DNA from: JAWPNA01 sp045402695
GTDB lineage: Bacteria; Acidobacteriota; Polarisedimenticolia; JACPZX01; DASXTC01
NCBI GenBank assembly: GCA_045402695.1
Contig: JAWPNA010000408.1
Coordinates: 1-11,753 of the forward strand
Reading direction: 5' to 3'
Length of the DNA: 11,753 nucleotides
Below the pieces are notes generated by a model that saw only the letters and a list, made by a program, of their open reading frames with translations, was not told the DNA's origin and made no database searches. Of this stretch, positions 5,984 to 11,753 are shown one piece after another (the first letter of the stretch is position 1; each line of letters starts with the position of its first letter). Made by a program: the position numbers and the translations under genes.

Positions 5984-6046
5984 GTGTCAACGATCCCTCT
6001 TTCCGACAGAGAGAGTCAAGGCAGACAGATGATGAACAGACGGCTT

Positions 6047-6334
6047 TCACTGAACGGGGCTGAGGTCTTCCACCAGCGGGCCCACCCAGGCTCGGGTCAT
6101 CGGGTCCATCTGGAGCCGAATCTCCGACGCACCGAGCCTGCGGCCGTGCTGTGCCTTGTTTGCGACGAAAATGGAGAGGACGTGCCTACAAAACGGAGCC
6201 CACTCTTGGCGCTCCTTCGAGGAAACATCCATGCGGAATCTGATTTCACAGTAGATGACCCAAAGGTATGGTTTCTCAAACACTCCTTCTGCGACAACTT
6301 CGAAGGGAACTTCGTTCGGAACACCGTGCAGCAT
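6047..6334 (-). CDS. Small protein of unknown function, paralogue B of a tandem pair (95 aa)
   Basis: Starts at the ATG complementary to 6334-6332, with AGAGGA nine bases upstream, and ends with TGA at 6049-6047. It is the diverged sister of the gene at 5690-5983 and keeps the WVI...IRFR.D.S core (about residues 25-38) and the GRRLGA...MD segment (about 63-75). Its 5' portion is much richer in A+T than the flanking genes (the line 6241-6300 is about 42% G+C by count), suggesting a separate origin. It lies on the opposite strand to the methyltransferase and ParB-like genes, 47 bases from the divergent ParB start, as expected for an inserted moron-type cassette. A TTGACA-like hexamer lies upstream in the same divergent gap, but no good -10 partner was identified. 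Confidence 0.6.
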   Translation of the reverse strand: MLHGVPNEVPFEVVAEGVFEKPYLWVIYCEIRFRMDVSSKERQEWAPFCRHVLSIFVANKAQHGRRLGASEIRLQMDPMTRAWVGPLVEDLSPVQ

Positions 6335-6381
6335 GACCTAGATTCCTCTGAACCCCTCACCGATGTCAAGAGGACAAATTC

Positions 6382-7071
6382 ATGACGCAACGCTCACTGG
6401 CCAACGCCCGCGTCGGCCCCAGGATGATCGCCCTCGACGACCTTGTGGCCCACCCGCTCAACAGCAACGTGATGCCGGCCGACCTTCAGGAGAAGTTGCG
6501 GGCGCACATCAAGCGGACGGGAAGGTATCCGTTCCTGGTCGTGAGACCTCACCCGGATGAACGCGGCAAGTTCCAGGTTTTGGACGGTCATCACCGCGTG
6601 GCGATTCTTCGCGAGTTGGGCCACCGCGAGGCGAGGTGTGACGTGTGGGAGGTGGACGACCACGAGGCGAAGCTGCTGCTCGCCACGCTGAACCGCTTGG
6701 CCGGCCAAGACGTTCCCATCCGACGGGCCGAGCTCATCCACGAGCTGCTCGGGGAGATGTCGGCCGAAGACCTCGCGGGCCTGTTGCCCGAGAGCGACAA
6801 GCAGCTCGAGGAGCTACATGCGTTGTTGGAATTCCCGGCCGATGACATCGCACGGCTCCTCGAGGAGCAGGCGGACGAGGCCGAGCGCATCTTGCCCAGG
6901 GTGATGAGTTTCGTCGTCACGCCCGAACAGGAGAAAGACATCGAGCAGGCTGTTGAACTGGCCAGCGATGGTGTGGCCGGCAGGGATCGCAAGGCACGGG
7001 GCCTGGCCAACCTCGCGAGGCGTTTCTTAATGGAGCTGGGCCATGAAGACCCCGAAGAAACAGGACCGTAA
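6382..7071 (+). CDS. ParB/Spo0J N-terminal-domain-like protein
   Basis: A 229-residue protein from ATG 6382, eight bases after AGAGGA. Residues 13-110 match the ParB N-terminal (ParB/sulfiredoxin-fold) domain: PRMIALDDLVAHPLNSN, then LVVRPHP and the signature VLDGHHRVAILRELG (66-80), corresponding to the nucleotide-binding GxxR motif as GHHR. The rest is helical and acidic (LPESDKQLEELHALLEF, then EEQADEAERILP). No classical helix-turn-helix is clear after the N-domain and no parA neighbour is present, so chromosome-type partitioning is unlikely. Phages often carry such stand-alone ParB-like proteins close to terminase genes; a DNA-binding, nuclease-like or CTP-binding role in replication or packaging is the inference. 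It overlaps the next gene by 29 bases. Confidence 0.7.
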   Translation: MTQRSLANARVGPRMIALDDLVAHPLNSNVMPADLQEKLRAHIKRTGRYPFLVVRPHPDERGKFQVLDGHHRVAILRELGHREARCDVWEVDDHEAKLLLATLNRLAGQDVPIRRAELIHELLGEMSAEDLAGLLPESDKQLEELHALLEFPADDIARLLEEQADEAERILPRVMSFVVTPEQEKDIEQAVELASDGVAGRDRKARGLANLARRFLMELGHEDPEETGP

Positions 7072-7330
7072 GCGAACTCCCGTCGATCAGGTCGTCGAAC
7101 GCATCGCAGCTGAAAAGGCGGATGTTCTCTACCGAGAGTACCTCAGCCCATCGCTGGAACGGATCTCGCGAGGGTTTGACGCCGTCCTCGATCGCATGGG
7201 ACAGATGCTGATCTTGGGCAGACCCGTCAAGCCCGGTGAGCTGAAGGCTCTCGAACGCAGGGTCGATCGGCTCTGGGACCAGCTGCGGCGCGAGCGACAG
7301 CGCCTGGGTCTGGCAACACCGGAGCCATAA
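7043..7330 (+). CDS. Small helical protein of unknown function (95 aa)
   Basis: Starts at ATG 7043, seven bases after GGAG, inside the end of the ParB-like gene (29-base overlap in another frame), and ends five bases before the small-terminase start. The N-terminus is very basic (KTPKKQDRKRTPVDQVV). The rest alternates charged and hydrophobic residues, ending in ELKALERRVDRLWDQLRRERQRLGL, which looks like a coiled coil or oligomerisation helix. Its place in the chain of overlapping genes between ParB-like protein and terminase suggests a DNA-metabolism or packaging accessory. No family is recognised. Confidence 0.6.
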   Translation: MKTPKKQDRKRTPVDQVVERIAAEKADVLYREYLSPSLERISRGFDAVLDRMGQMLILGRPVKPGELKALERRVDRLWDQLRRERQRLGLATPEP

Positions 7331-7335
7331 ACACC

Positions 7336-7911
7336 GTGGACATCGCCCAGAAGAAGAAGCGCAGGGAGGCCCGCCGGCTGTTTCTCACAGGAGCCTGTGA
7401 CAGCAACGCCGAGGTCGGCCGGCGGCTGGGCCTCAAGCCTCACACCGTCGGCAGGTACCGCAAGGACGAAGACTGGGACGGCCTTCGGCTGAAGATGGAC
7501 CGGCACGCCGCCGAGAAGATGGCCTTACAGCTGGCGAGTGAGCCGTTGTCTTTGAACATGCGTCACTACCAGTTCTACGAGGTCATCCTCAACGAGATCA
7601 CCGGCACCCTGAAGGCCAAGCACGGCAAGTTCGCCAGCCGCGAGCTCGCCGAGTTGATCGGAGTGGTGAAGGAAGCCCAAAGGGGCCAGAGAATCGCGCG
7701 CGGCATGGCCACTGACGGCAAGGCCGAAGACCAGATCCGCGCCGAGGGCCAGGCTGAGATGCGTCACTTGGTGGACGTGTTCGTGGATGCGGTCAAGGAG
7801 AACGTCAGTGATGAACAAGTCAGGGACCGGATCAGGCGGGCGGTCGTGGAAGCTCTATCTCGCGAGCCGGATGACGGAGCTGGCCACAGCCCAGACGCGA
7901 TCACTCACTGA
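7336..7911 (+). CDS. Phage terminase small subunit-like protein
   Basis: A 191-residue protein with an N-terminal helix-turn-helix: KKKRREARRLFLTG, then SNAEVGRRLGLKPHTVGRYRKDEDWD (about residues 6-48), the layout of small terminases and DUF1804-type proteins that recognise phage DNA for packaging. The middle and C-terminus are helical and charged, suited to oligomerisation and contact with the large subunit. The start is GTG 7336 with GGAG about 11 bases upstream, a somewhat long spacing; no better start exists before the helix-turn-helix. It is placed directly before, and overlaps, the large terminase gene, which is the strongest support for the assignment. The exact family cannot be confirmed by eye. 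Confidence 0.7.
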   Translation: MDIAQKKKRREARRLFLTGACDSNAEVGRRLGLKPHTVGRYRKDEDWDGLRLKMDRHAAEKMALQLASEPLSLNMRHYQFYEVILNEITGTLKAKHGKFASRELAELIGVVKEAQRGQRIARGMATDGKAEDQIRAEGQAEMRHLVDVFVDAVKENVSDEQVRDRIRRAVVEALSREPDDGAGHSPDAITH

Positions 7912-9448
7912 GCCGTTGGCGGACTGGGCGCTTCAGAAGATCTGGCTGGAAGGCAGGAAGTTCTCCTTCACCGGCCACGAGTACCTGCGCGCGCTCTACG
8001 ACGAAACCGCCCAGCACATCGTGCTCATGAAGGGCGCCCAGGTCGGCGGCACCGTCTGGGGGCTGCTCCGGTCGATCCACGCCTGCATGAACGGCTTGAC
8101 GACGCTGTACTACTTTCCCACACACCAGGGAGTCATCGAGTTCTCCAAGGCACGCGTGGGGCCCCTGATTGCGGACAACGAGTTTCTCGCCGAGCTCATG
8201 AACGACACGGACACCGCGGGTTTGAAGCGCATCGGGCCCGGGTACCTCTACCTCCGCGGAATGCAGTCAGTCGTCCAGCTCAAGAGCGTTCCCGGTGACA
8301 TGGTCGTATTCGACGAACTTGATGAATCAGAGCCGCAAGCCAAGGCGAAGGCCAAGGAGAGGCTTTCGCATTCGGACTACAAGTGGATCATCGAGCTGTC
8401 AAACCCCAGCCTTCCCGACTACGGCATCGACGAGGTCTACCAGCTTTCAGACCAGCGCCACTGGACGGTGAAGTGCCCTGGATGTAACGCATGGGTATGC
8501 CTGGACCGGGAGTTTCCGATGCGGCTGGGCCAGCAGGTGAGAGTCATCCTGCCCCGGACAGACGGTACGCACTACCGGGCGTGCCCTGAGTGCGCAGCCG
8601 AGCTCGACCTGGCGAAAGGAGAATGGGTGGCGGAGTTTCCCGACCGACTCATCCATGGGTACCGGATCAGCCAGCTTCTGTCCAGCAAGGTCGACCCGGG
8701 CGAGATCCTGCGCGAGTACCAAACCACGAGATTCCCGGGCAACTTCTACAACATGAAGATCGGCGTGGCCTACTCGGATCTGGAGCTCAAGCTCGACGTC
8801 TCCAGCGTGCTGTCGTTGTGCTCAGACACCTGCATGCTCGATGGCTGCGATGACTGGTGCAACATGGGAGTGGACACGGGCTCGCAGCTGCACGTCGTCA
8901 TCCTCAGATCAGATCCCGAAGGCTCGGGCAAGCAGCACGTCGTCTACATCGGAATCTGTCACGACTTCGAGCAGCTCGACTCGCTGATGGAACGATTCCA
9001 CGTCGACAGGTGCGTCATCGATGGCCTGCCCGAGCAGCACGCCACCCGCAAGTTCGTCGCCCGTCACGCCGGCAAGGCCTACCGACACTTCTTCAACGAG
9101 AACCAGAAGGGCGCCGCGAAGTTTGACCACCACGAGCGCAAGGTCGAGTCCAACCGGACCGAGTCGCTCGACGCGTCACGGGCCGCCATCCGAGAAAAGC
9201 TCATCACGCTGCCCAGGAGAGAGCCGATCGTGGAGACCTTCGCCAAGCACATGGCGGCCGACGCGAAGAAGCTCGAGGAGGATCCTGAGACCGGAGCCAA
9301 GAAGTATCGCTACATCCGCGCCGGCGGCCAAGACCACTTCAGCCTGGCGTTCACCTACGCCTGGCTGGCCAGCCAGGACTACTCCAACAGCCGGGGCCTT
9401 TTCGAGGTGTACCGGCGCCTCGCACGACAGCGCCAAGCCTCCGGTTGA
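7811..9448 (+). CDS. Phage terminase large subunit, GpA type (packaging ATPase/nuclease)
   Basis: Motor that cuts concatemeric phage DNA and pumps it into the prohead. In the 545-residue reading: adenine-side motif LMKGAQVGGT (72-81), a deviant Walker A with the lysine at its start as known for lambda gpA; Walker B VVFDELDE (165-172); coupling motif LSNPS (196-200); a zinc-ribbon-like pair CPGC (222-225) and CPEC (258-261), common in this family; and nuclease acidic residues in GVDTG (D355), VIDG (D404) and GGQDHFSLAF (D508). ATG 7811 follows AAGGAG by ten bases (GTG 7808 by seven); ATG 7871 is a later option without a good Shine-Dalgarno sequence. The overlap with the small subunit is 101 or 41 bases accordingly. 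All key motifs are present, so it looks intact. Unusually, no portal gene follows. Confidence 0.9.
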   Translation: MNKSGTGSGGRSWKLYLASRMTELATAQTRSLTEPLADWALQKIWLEGRKFSFTGHEYLRALYDETAQHIVLMKGAQVGGTVWGLLRSIHACMNGLTTLYYFPTHQGVIEFSKARVGPLIADNEFLAELMNDTDTAGLKRIGPGYLYLRGMQSVVQLKSVPGDMVVFDELDESEPQAKAKAKERLSHSDYKWIIELSNPSLPDYGIDEVYQLSDQRHWTVKCPGCNAWVCLDREFPMRLGQQVRVILPRTDGTHYRACPECAAELDLAKGEWVAEFPDRLIHGYRISQLLSSKVDPGEILREYQTTRFPGNFYNMKIGVAYSDLELKLDVSSVLSLCSDTCMLDGCDDWCNMGVDTGSQLHVVILRSDPEGSGKQHVVYIGICHDFEQLDSLMERFHVDRCVIDGLPEQHATRKFVARHAGKAYRHFFNENQKGAAKFDHHERKVESNRTESLDASRAAIREKLITLPRREPIVETFAKHMAADAKKLEEDPETGAKKYRYIRAGGQDHFSLAFTYAWLASQDYSNSRGLFEVYRRLARQRQASG

Positions 9449-9460
9449 AATCGCCTCCGA

Positions 9461-9604
9461 CCCCCGAAAATGGGGCATGGGGGGTCTTGAAAGGGAGCAA
9501 ATCTGTTCCCTCCAGGCGGAATCGGGAACGATTTTGTTCCCTCGGGCCGAAAAAGGGCTCAAAAACGTTCCCTCGGAGCCTCCAAACCCCCCGAAATGGG
9601 GCAT
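9461..9604. repeat. Near-identical 18-mers bracketing the 31-bp array
   Basis: CCCCCGAAAATGGGGCAT (9461-9478) and CCCCCCGAAATGGGGCAT (9587-9604) are direct copies with one difference, 126 bases apart, and each can form a small CCCC/GGGG hairpin. The 31-bp-period array lies entirely between them. They may be the ends of one repeat unit or flanking protein sites. Confidence 0.55.
9493..9574. repeat. Three palindromic units with an exact 31-bp period
   Basis: Units are GGGAGCAAATCTGTTCCCTC (9493-9512), GGGAACGATTTTGTTCCCTC (9524-9543) and GGGCTCAAAAACGTTCCCTC (9555-9574), separated by 11-base spacers of unrelated sequence. The middle unit contains a perfect GGGAAC-6-GTTCCC dyad; the outer ones are weaker on the left arm but keep GTTCCCTC exactly. 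A 31-bp period is about three helical turns, placing all units on one face of the DNA, as for a cooperative protein-binding array. A packaging site, partition site or dispersed intergenic repeat are possible identities. Confidence 0.6.
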
Positions 9605-9653
9605 CCGGATCGGGAATTTCCAGGATCGTGCCCCTGATCGCGAAGTGGGCCGA

Positions 9654-9693
9654 ATCGAGCTAAGTGGTTACCTTCACATCACTTTAACTCGAT
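9654..9693. repeat. Imperfect inverted repeat
   Basis: ATCGAGCTAAGTG (9654-9666) pairs with CACTTTAACTCGAT (9680-9693) around a 13-base loop, with one G-U-type mismatch and one bulged A. It is followed at once by GGAGGTGAAC, but no credible gene begins there. Function unknown; hairpin or dyad binding site. Confidence 0.4.
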
Positions 9694-9770
9694 CGGAGGT
9701 GAACAATCGAGGGGCATGAAATGTGGGGTGGAGGGGCTCAAAACTGCCCCTGATCTGCCCCTCCCCGGTC

Positions 9771-9792
9771 CCGGCAGGGGGGATCCTGCCGG
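9771..9792. terminator. Perfect 8-bp hairpin, possible transcript end
   Basis: CCGGCAGG-GGGGAT-CCTGCCGG is a perfect 8-bp stem about 320 bases after the large terminase stop. No U-run follows on either strand, so it is only a candidate terminator or structural element. Confidence 0.3.
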
Positions 9793-10087
9793 TCGCCTGC
9801 CCCCGATCGAGGCTCGGAACTCGCGGGAAATCGTCGGATCGTGCCGGCTTGCTGCCCCTGGCGAATGGGGAGCGGATATCGCCTATCAGTCAAAAGACGC
9901 AATTCGGTCATTCACAATGCAACAATTCCTGACTCGCCCACTATCCAGCATGCATCTGCACGAGGTTTCTCCCAGCGCGCAGGTCTGTGGTTTCCAATGA
10001 TTGCTTTCCTCACACGGCGGGCGTACCCTTCTTCACACATCCGAATCCTTGGGTTCTTGATCGCGCGCCCAACGCGGGAGGTGGAGT

Positions 10088-10930
10088 ATGCGGTATCGCT
10101 TGCGGTGTCTGACTGCACTCTTCGTTCTCGTCTTTACCTTCAACGCGGGGTCCCGAGTCCTCGCCATAACCTCAGTGGCGGACCGTGCCCAATTCTACCT
10201 GCCAGGGCTCTCAGCCCGAGTCTCCTGCACGGTGATCCAAGGAGTGTGTTTCTGGGCTACTGATCCAAACCGCGAGATTGATCTCGCAGACCCCAACACC
10301 TACGCCGCAGCTCCGAGTGGTCCGCAAGTTGGTAGCGGTGTGCTCGGCAGGGATGCCCTCGGGAATCTGTACGTGTTCAAGGGTGGCTCCGTCCCGTGTG
10401 GGATCGTGCCGGGAGCGGAGAATCTGCAGCAGATCTCTGTCTTCCGCATCCGGTCGGACGACATTGCGGAGGCAGTGTTTCGTGTGCCCGCGCGCTGTGA
10501 TGCCACAGAAGTGCTCGACGCACAAGTTGTAGGGTACGCGCTCGACCCCGCCCACGGGAGGCTTATCCTTTCAGTGTTGACTCGGGACTGGGCCGCGCCC
10601 GGCATACCGCAGGTGACAGAATTGCTGGAGATCACTGGCCTGCCTACGCTGCTGGATGTTCTCCCGCCAGGCCCTCCTGGTCCAGAGGGTCCGCAGGGAT
10701 TAAGTGGCCCCCAAGGCCCCCCGGGCCCCTTGCTCACTCCTTGCCCCGACGCCGACGCGGACGGCTTCCGCGACTGTGTTACGATCCTCAGCTGCTTTCC
10801 CTACGGCGGCGCGTGCGGCGACTGCAACGATGCTGACCCGACGATCAACCCACGTGGGAGCGAGACCACTCCGAAAACGAACCGCCACGACGGGAAGGAC
10901 AACGACTGCAACGGAGTGATCGACGGATGA
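10088..10930 (+). CDS. Exported protein with collagen-like repeat and MopE-like metal-binding motif
   Basis: A 280-residue protein from ATG 10088, six bases after GGAGG. Residues 1-26 are a signal peptide (basic MRYRLR, hydrophobic LTALFVLVFTF, cleavage likely after VLA), so it is exported. Residues about 27-190 are a globular region with paired cysteines and no recognised family. Residues 195-215 are seven Gly-X-Y triplets rich in Pro (GPPGPEGPQG...), collagen-like. The C-terminus (219-280) has DADADGF, then GDCNDADPTINP and GKDNDCNGVIDG, the Asp/Asn/Cys pattern of the MopE-type putative metal-binding motif, with the usual cysteine between the two halves replaced. Likely a surface or secreted protein that binds calcium or another metal. 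It is not phage-packaging related, although collagen-like stretches also occur in phage fibres. Confidence 0.7.
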   Translation: MRYRLRCLTALFVLVFTFNAGSRVLAITSVADRAQFYLPGLSARVSCTVIQGVCFWATDPNREIDLADPNTYAAAPSGPQVGSGVLGRDALGNLYVFKGGSVPCGIVPGAENLQQISVFRIRSDDIAEAVFRVPARCDATEVLDAQVVGYALDPAHGRLILSVLTRDWAAPGIPQVTELLEITGLPTLLDVLPPGPPGPEGPQGLSGPQGPPGPLLTPCPDADADGFRDCVTILSCFPYGGACGDCNDADPTINPRGSETTPKTNRHDGKDNDCNGVIDG

Positions 10931-11126
10931 TCGGCAACTCGCCCTTGCTGAGCACGACGCCCTCTGCTCTGTAACCGTGGTAGAATAGCTGTGCCAGCGC
11001 TGGGGTGGCCGTGGTCCTCAACAGGAAGTTGCAGGGGAGGAACGCGGCGGCGATGCTGGCGTGTCTGTAAGCTGAACGACTGCTATGTGCAAGTTTGGGA
11101 ACGGGAAGAGGCACATTGACGCCGCG

Positions 11127-11753
11127 ATGTGCAACCGACCCTTCGCCCGTGTAGCAGCTGTGGCGTGGATCCTCGCCGCCGCTTTGACGCTGGACGGTCC
11201 GGCCCCGGGGTCGGCCGAGCGAGGAGGTCATGACGCGCGACTAGAGCAGCTGTTGGATAGGCTCGACAAGGTGGCCGCGCTGTACCGGGATAGCGCCCTG
11301 AAGTTCTCCTGCCAGGAGCGCATCACCTATCATCCTGGAACACCAGACGTACGAGTCTACGACCTGGAATACATGTATGTGAACGACAAATCGAACGGCC
11401 TGCTGGATTACCGCAATGAGATACGCGAGGGTAGAAACAAGAACAAGCCACCGCGCGAGATTTCACTGACAGAATTGGACCTCCCTGCCGCGGTGCTGCG
11501 GGCGTACTCAGTGATTTTCATTTTCGAGCGCTCCAAGCAGGACAGCTACCGCTACGCGATCTTGCAGAACGAGAAAGTGCTCGGTCGCAACGCGGCAGTG
11601 ATCCGCTTCGAGGCGATTCCTCCGTACAAGCCGGACTACAATGATTGGTTTGGCTCGGCCTGGGTCGATCTGGAAACCTCCCAGCTCTTGAAAGTAGAGG
11701 CTCTGAAGGCGGACCAGTACGAAGTAAGGCAGCGGCTTGAAGCCGATCTTGCC
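11127..11753 (+). CDS. Exported protein resembling RseB/LolA-like proteins (3' truncated by window edge)
   Basis: The frame is open to the right edge (209 codons visible). From ATG 11127 the N-terminus is a clear signal peptide: MCNRPFAR, then hydrophobic VAAVAWILAAALTL and a small-residue region ending PGSA. An in-frame ATG at 11085 would only lengthen the polar N-end; neither has an ideal Shine-Dalgarno sequence (GAAGAGG lies 16 bases before 11127). The mature part has LDRLDKVAALYRDSALKFSC, then YDLEYMYV, YRYAILQNEKVLG, AAVIRFEAIPPYKP and WVDLETSQLLKVEA. This strand-rich pattern with a final W-V-D-x-E-T is typical of periplasmic lipoprotein-carrier/RseB-like folds seen in Acidobacteriota and relatives. 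Substrate unknown. It begins about 200 bases after the collagen-like gene on the same strand; a TAGAAT hexamer near 10981 is the only promoter hint. Confidence 0.6.
   Translation, partial: MCNRPFARVAAVAWILAAALTLDGPAPGSAERGGHDARLEQLLDRLDKVAALYRDSALKFSCQERITYHPGTPDVRVYDLEYMYVNDKSNGLLDYRNEIREGRNKNKPPREISLTELDLPAAVLRAYSVIFIFERSKQDSYRYAILQNEKVLGRNAAVIRFEAIPPYKPDYNDWFGSAWVDLETSQLLKVEALKADQYEVRQRLEADLA

Larger units (their letters stand above)
9449..10087. other. Long non-coding stretch with repeats and hairpins after the terminase
   Basis: About 640 bases with no open frame showing the codon bias of the neighbours. The first 160 bases hold a 31-bp-period palindromic array bracketed by near-identical 18-mers. 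An imperfect dyad (9654-9693) and a perfect 8-bp hairpin (9771-9792) follow. TGCCCCTGATC occurs twice (9629-9639, 9745-9755), and GGGGCA or its complement recurs throughout. From about 9860 to 10087 the composition is less G/C-rich and I see no repeat. A weak promoter-like pair TTGCTT-17-TACCCT (10001-10029) precedes the exported-protein gene. This segment marks the change from phage-type genes to exported-protein genes. Confidence 0.55.

Noticed and set aside
5984..6385. Plus-strand open frame of 133 codons between the methyltransferase and ParB-like genes
   Set aside because: The minus-strand reading is a paralogue of its neighbour, which gives independent evidence for that strand; this one shows no family signal.
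8024..8053. Missing Walker A lysine in the large terminase (GAQVGGT)
   Set aside because: GpA-type terminases have a deviant P-loop with the lysine at the start of the motif, and that lysine is present here.
9493..9574. Possible mini CRISPR array
   Set aside because: The units are only partly conserved, the spacers are 11 bases, and no cas gene is present.
9608..9840. Eight GATC sites in about 230 bp, suggestive of a Dam/SeqA-type cluster linked to the methyltransferase
   Set aside because: GATC is frequent throughout this window (for example three in 181-300 and five in 7081-7320), so the local density is not clearly above background.
9445..10263. Several open frames in the region after the large terminase (for example 9445-9663, 9716-10000, 9841-10263)
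   Set aside because: They read through repeats and hairpins, show no codon bias or motif, and the last overlaps the signal peptide of the exported protein in another frame. The ATG at 9716 has only a distant GGAGG.

Overview
The window is high-GC DNA with dense, often overlapping genes. It looks like an accessory phage-type block followed by chromosomal-looking genes for exported proteins. The last two genes (a signal-peptide protein with collagen-like and MopE-like segments, and an exported protein whose layout resembles RseB/LolA-like proteins of Acidobacteriota and relatives) suggest an environmental Gram-negative host of that kind. This is inference from protein style, not a taxonomic assignment.

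Layout. (1) 1-1152: the tail of an unrecognised plus-strand gene, then a Cys-rich protein with a C-terminal helix-turn-helix. (2) 1207-3045: a palindrome, a small XRE-type regulator, and an overlapping helicase gene that joins a DnaB N-terminal-like domain to a RepA/AAA_25-type ATPase. (3) 3046-3313: a non-coding stretch with five copies of a GGTTGG-core motif in both orientations around an A+T-richer patch (origin- or operator-like), then terminator-like hairpins. (4) 3330-4384: four tightly packed small minus-strand genes, one with a zinc finger and an RHH-like C-terminus. (5) 4385-4627: a divergent intergenic region full of hairpins, including a possible Shine-Dalgarno-masking structure. 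(6) 4628-5965: a D12-class DNA adenine methyltransferase whose last quarter runs antisense over a minus-strand gene. (7) 5690-6334: two small minus-strand genes that are diverged paralogues of each other; part of the second is much richer in A+T than its surroundings. (8) 6382-9448: a ParB-like protein, a small helical protein, and the small and large (GpA-type) terminase subunits, all overlapping or nearly so. (9) 9449-10087: about 640 bases without a credible gene, holding a three-unit palindromic array with an exact 31-bp period, bracketed by near-identical 18-mers, plus further hairpins. (10) 10088-11753: the two exported proteins.

Taken together, the helicase, methyltransferase, ParB-like protein and terminase pair form replication and packaging functions of a tailed-phage-type element. 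No portal, protease, capsid or tail gene follows the large terminase; the sequence passes through the repeat region into exported-protein genes. The element is therefore a truncated prophage, a satellite-like element, or a phage with an unusual gene order. No integrase or attachment site could be identified. The least explained parts are the 31-bp array, the paralogous minus-strand pair, the origin-like motif cluster, and a helicase whose Walker A lysine position is glutamate.
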